From the NCBI GenBank assembly GCA_937967665.1, contig CALBSZ010000606.1, positions 1-9,222 of the forward strand: a stretch of 9,222 bases of DNA, in the 5' to 3' direction. Source of the stretch: an uncultured Planctomycetaceae bacterium (GTDB lineage Bacteria > Planctomycetota > Planctomycetia > Pirellulales > Pirellulaceae). Shown piece by piece: positions 6,623-9,222 of this stretch; the stretch's first letter is position 1; every line of letters begins with the position of its first letter. The translations under genes and the position numbers were made by a program. The notes beneath the pieces were generated by a model. That model saw nothing but the letters and a program-made list of their open reading frames with translations, was not told the DNA's origin and did not search any database.

Positions 6623-7090
6623 CTATCGTCGAGGCTGTTTAGCCCGCAACGATGCCGTGTAGAGTTCGTCCAACTTCTGAAGGTACGCCTTCGGATCGGC
6701 GGCGATCTTCTTCGTACATGGTGGGCAGCAGACAAAGAAGATCTGACCTTCGACAATCGTCCACTTCGGATTCTTGGGCAGCTCGTGCTTCATCACAGGA
6801 CAAATCCGCTGCGCCTTGGCGAAATTGGCGTGGATCGTAGCCCAGTGCTGTGGATTGATCTGCTTCTGCAAACATCCTCTGCAGCACACAAAGACCGTCT
6901 CCTCGCCGACCTTCACCTTGATCGGCGTCCCCATCGAGCCGAGCTGCTGCCCCGAAATGGGACAAATCCCCTGCACGGCGATTCGCAGTTGATCGCGTCG
7001 CAGTTGATCGCGCTGTGACAACTCCTGCGCCGATCCAACCGAACACAGACCTGTGGCCACAATGACGAGTGCACAAATGACGTACTTCAT
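6623..7090 (-). CDS. Secreted protein with two tandem YHS-like CP...CCxxC metal-binding modules
   Basis: 155 residues with a Sec-type signal peptide (likely cleaved near SVGSA/QE, after residue 21) and no lipobox. Two related modules follow a short charged spacer. The first has CPISGQQLGSMG (43-54), VKVGEETVFVCCRGC (59-73) and spacing C43-x25-C69-C70-x2-C73. The second has CPVMKHEL (97-104), FFVCCPPC (118-125) and C97-x23-C121-C122-x2-C125, followed by AADPKAYLQKL as in YHS domains. Module one closely resembles the module in the lipoprotein at 4246-4623. The protein is probably a periplasmic metal binder or chaperone serving the pump. An in-frame tandem repeat makes RDQLRRDQLR near residues 27-36. 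AAGGAG seven bases before the ATG lies in a hairpin loop. It is 53 bases downstream of the permease, beyond a terminator, so its expression is partly separate. No characterised relative is known to me. Confidence 0.87.
   Translation of the reverse strand: MKYVICALVIVATGLCSVGSAQELSQRDQLRRDQLRIAVQGICPISGQQLGSMGTPIKVKVGEETVFVCCRGCLQKQINPQHWATIHANFAKAQRICPVMKHELPKNPKWTIVEGQIFFVCCPPCTKKIAADPKAYLQKLDELYTASLRAKQPRR
6984..7013. repeat. 15-base in-frame tandem duplication
   Basis: Two adjacent copies of CGCAGTTGATCGCG(T/C) at 6984-6998 and 6999-7013 differ only in the last base. They encode the repeated RDQLR in the spacer of the secreted YHS-like protein. The near identity suggests a recent slippage event; length variation between strains would be expected here. 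Confidence 0.8.
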
Positions 7091-7110
7091 TTCTCAACTC
7101 CTTTTGAGAA
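7091..7110 (-). promoter_or_regulatory. Perfect hairpin with the Shine-Dalgarno sequence in its loop
   Basis: The 20 bases directly before the start of the secreted YHS-like gene form a perfect 7-base inverted repeat. On the minus strand it is TTCTCAA, loop AAGGAG, TTGAGAA, and the ATG follows immediately. The loop is exactly the ribosome binding site, and the A/T-rich stem abuts the start codon. It could present or mask the ribosome binding site, tune translation with temperature or a bound ligand, or be a protein-binding site. A 7-base perfect repeat can also occur by chance, so function is inference. Confidence 0.5.
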
Positions 7111-7115
7111 GGGAC

Positions 7116-7142
7116 AAAAAAACGAACATCAAACAGACGTTC
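7116..7142 (-). terminator. Intrinsic terminator of the RND permease gene
   Basis: Immediately after the TAA stop (7146-7144), the minus strand reads GAACGTC, loop TGTTT, GATGTTC, G and then seven T. The 7-pair stem has one G-U pair, and the uninterrupted T run makes this a good Rho-independent terminator despite the short stem. It separates the permease from the secreted YHS-like gene, which starts 26 bases further on, so that gene needs read-through or its own promoter. Confidence 0.68.
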
Positions 7143-7143
7143 C

Positions 7144-9222
7144 TTATGCAGCGATGGAATCCGGCGAAGTGCTTTCCTGGGGATCTTCGTCGAGCGAAGC
7201 CTCCAGCAGTTCGTCTCGTAGTCCAGCGCGAATCTTGAATTCCATATACGCACAGTAAACCGTCGGGACGATGAACGTCGTAAACGGCTCGATTAACATT
7301 CCACCAAAGACCGGTAGCGCCATCGCGCGGGCGACGTCTGCTCCTCGCCCCGTCGATAACAAAACAGGCAACAGCGCCACAATGGTTGTTACTGTCGTCA
7401 TGACACACGGCCGAATGCGTTTGAGACCCGCTTCGTAAATCTCTTGACGCAGGTCCTCGATATTGTCGATGACTCGGCGTTCCAGCCGTTCCTTGATGTA
7501 GGTTGCCATAACAATCCCGTCGTCGGCAGCCAGGCCGAACAGGGCAATGAACCCAACCCACATCGCTGTGTTCATATCAACGCCCATCACAGCCACCGCG
7601 ATCATGCCCCCGGCAGCAGCGACCGGAATACCGGAAAACACGACGAGCGAAATGGGCAAGTTGCGGAAGTGCAAATAGTGCAACAACAGATTGATCAGAA
7701 TCACCGTAGGAACGATCCACATCAAGCGGCGATTTGCCTCGATCTGGTTCTGAAACGAACCAACCGCTTGCAGCTCGAAGTTGCCCTCAGGGAACTTCAA
7801 TTCGCCGCTCTCACGCGCCGAGCGCAGCGAGTCCATTACAGCTTCGACCGTTTCGATATCGCCCGCACCGCTGGACGGGGAGAAAGATACGTGGGCTACC
7901 AATCGCGCGTCTTCGCTGTTGATTGCGCCTGGTCCCCAGGTGGTGCTCACGTCGGCCAAGCGTTCTAACGGCACCACTTCACCGGTGTGGGTGACGACAG
8001 AAACCTTTTGCAGGTCGTCGAGTCGCTCGCGAACACTGCGTTCGTAGCGAATCTGTATCGGATAGCGCTCGCGTCCCTCGACTGTCGTGGTTACATCGAC
8101 ACCACCCAATCCGGCCGAGACAATCTGGTTGACCATCATCGTGGTCATGCCGTATCGAGCCGCTTCTTCGCGGTCTACTTCGAACTCGTAGTATGGCTTA
8201 CCCATCACGATGTCGGGATTCACCGTGCCCGCGTTCACCTGATGGTGTTCTTTCAGATGCTCGGCCACCGAGAGCGAAGCCTGCGACAACCCCTCCAGGT
8301 CGTCACCGTAAACCCGCACCGCCATCGACGCTTTGATGCCGCTTTGCAGCATTACAACGCGACCTTCGATCGGCTGCAGCGCTGACGCAGGTGTGATGCC
8401 TGGCAGGGTGGCGACTGCATTGATCTCGTCCCAAATCTTTCTTTCAGTCATTCCCTCGCGCCACTGATCTCGCGGCTTGAGCATGACGTAAGTTTCGACC
8501 ATCGCTGCCGGAGCCGGGTCGAGCGCCGATTCCACCCTGCCGATCTTACCCAGCACATTTTCGACTTCGGGGATCGCTTTGATCATGGCGTCTTGCGATT
8601 GAAGCACTTCCATTGCCTGCGAGAAACTGGCTGCGGGATAGAGGCTCGGCATATAAAACCAACTGCCCTCGTCCAGTGCTATCCAGTCGTCTGTCTTCAA
8701 TCCCGTGAACGTATGCTTGGCATCAACGTATCCAGGCACTTCGTTCAAATCCGCACCCAACATCGAAACGACTTTTTCGACTGGACGCAGCACCGTCGGC
8801 AGCCCAATCCACGCCCCCAGTCCAAGCACGAAAATCATCGCCGGGATCGACAGCATCAACGCTTTCCGCCGTAGCGCGAGCCGCAGCCGTCCGGCGTAGA
8901 GCCAGAGCACAAAGCGACTGACGGGGTTACCCTCTATCGGCCGGATTTTCTCACGCGTCATCCACAACCCGACCGCAAACCCGATCGCGGCACTGGCGAT
9001 TGTCGACACCGGCAGGCTGAGCGAAATCCAATGTTCAACGTGTTTTCCCCACACGAAGTAGCCCAGACTGCCGCTCAAGACCGCCAGCCCCAATGCCGCC
9101 GCCAAGCTCGACCAGCGTGACGGCCGCGAGGATTTTAGGAAGATGCGGCAGAGCATGGGCACTACGACTACTGCAACAATCAAACAGGATGCGAGTGCGA
9201 AAGTTTTCGTCCATCCCAGTGG
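7144..9222 (-). CDS. cusA: CusA-type Cu(I)/Ag(I) RND efflux permease, C-terminal part (partial at 5' end)
   Basis: 692 residues lie in the window and the frame stays open to the right edge (PLGWTKTFALASC precedes TTG 9183), so the start is outside; a full CusA is about 1050 residues. It is the inner-membrane proton-driven pump of a tripartite exporter. The fragment covers the end of the first membrane bundle, the second periplasmic domain and helices 7-12. The three copper-site methionines of E. coli CusA (M573, M623, M672) are matched in FYMPS (codon at 8652), AAMVET (8502) and VVMLQSG (8352), favouring Cu/Ag. Helix 10 has GLAADDG where CusA has AAEFG, and the K984 position is Cys (IRPCVMT). 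About 55 extra residues with two hydrophobic stretches sit between helices 6 and 7, and about 30 more before FYMPS. A terminator follows the stop. Confidence 0.93.
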   Translation of the reverse strand, partial: PLGWTKTFALASCLIVAVVVVPMLCRIFLKSSRPSRWSSLAAALGLAVLSGSLGYFVWGKHVEHWISLSLPVSTIASAAIGFAVGLWMTREKIRPIEGNPVSRFVLWLYAGRLRLALRRKALMLSIPAMIFVLGLGAWIGLPTVLRPVEKVVSMLGADLNEVPGYVDAKHTFTGLKTDDWIALDEGSWFYMPSLYPAASFSQAMEVLQSQDAMIKAIPEVENVLGKIGRVESALDPAPAAMVETYVMLKPRDQWREGMTERKIWDEINAVATLPGITPASALQPIEGRVVMLQSGIKASMAVRVYGDDLEGLSQASLSVAEHLKEHHQVNAGTVNPDIVMGKPYYEFEVDREEAARYGMTTMMVNQIVSAGLGGVDVTTTVEGRERYPIQIRYERSVRERLDDLQKVSVVTHTGEVVPLERLADVSTTWGPGAINSEDARLVAHVSFSPSSGAGDIETVEAVMDSLRSARESGELKFPEGNFELQAVGSFQNQIEANRRLMWIVPTVILINLLLHYLHFRNLPISLVVFSGIPVAAAGGMIAVAVMGVDMNTAMWVGFIALFGLAADDGIVMATYIKERLERRVIDNIEDLRQEIYEAGLKRIRPCVMTTVTTIVALLPVLLSTGRGADVARAMALPVFGGMLIEPFTTFIVPTVYCAYMEFKIRAGLRDELLEASLDEDPQESTSPDSIAA

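Noticed and set aside
9181..9183. TTG as a true start of the right-hand permease
   Set aside because: The frame is open to the window edge and the residues before it (GWTKTFALASC) match the end of an RND membrane helix, so the gene is cut by the window and does not start here.

Overview
The window is a heavy-metal (most likely copper/silver) efflux and sensing locus from a Gram-negative-type bacterium of medium-high G+C. Lipoprotein signals, a TolC-type outer-membrane channel, a periplasmic adaptor and RND pumps imply a two-membrane envelope. My best guess is Planctomycetota. This rests on the overall style (ECF sigma/anti-sigma control of metal efflux, CusB fused to DUF3347, small Cys-rich lipoproteins) and is inference; nothing in the sequence names the organism. 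There is no rRNA, tRNA, CRISPR array, transposase or attachment site.

Nearly everything reads on the minus strand, so read from high to low coordinates. (1) 9222-7144: the C-terminal two thirds of a CusA-type RND permease, entering from outside the window and closed by a good intrinsic terminator. (2) 7090-6623: a secreted protein with two YHS-like CP...CCxxC modules; its Shine-Dalgarno sequence lies in the loop of a perfect hairpin and a second terminator-like hairpin follows. (3) 6384-4960: a TolC/CusC-type outer-membrane lipoprotein channel. (4) 4902-4648: a small Cys-rich lipoprotein. (5) 4246-4623, the only convincing plus-strand gene: a His/Asp-rich lipoprotein with one YHS-like module. 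(6) From about 4226 to beyond position 1: a tightly packed operon of a small unknown ORF (stop overlaps the next start, TGATG), an ECF sigma factor, an anti-sigma factor (ATGA overlap) with a cytoplasmic HxxxCxxC motif and a Cys/Met-rich extracytoplasmic domain, a CusB-type adaptor with two heavy-metal-binding domains plus a DUF3347 tail, and the first 45 residues of a second RND permease.

Working model: the membrane anti-sigma factor senses metal in the periplasm through its Cys cluster and releases the ECF sigma factor, which turns on its own operon and possibly the neighbouring ones. The RND pump(s), the adaptor and the outer-membrane channel form the export route. The lipoproteins and the secreted YHS-like protein would buffer or deliver metal in the periplasm. 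The sensing logic resembles Cnr-type sigma/anti-sigma control of metal efflux rather than CusRS or CueR. Direct metal sensing by this anti-sigma factor is the most interesting hypothesis here.

No gene-free stretch exceeds 300 bases; the two longest are about 4227-4245 plus the small unknown ORF, and 6385-6622.
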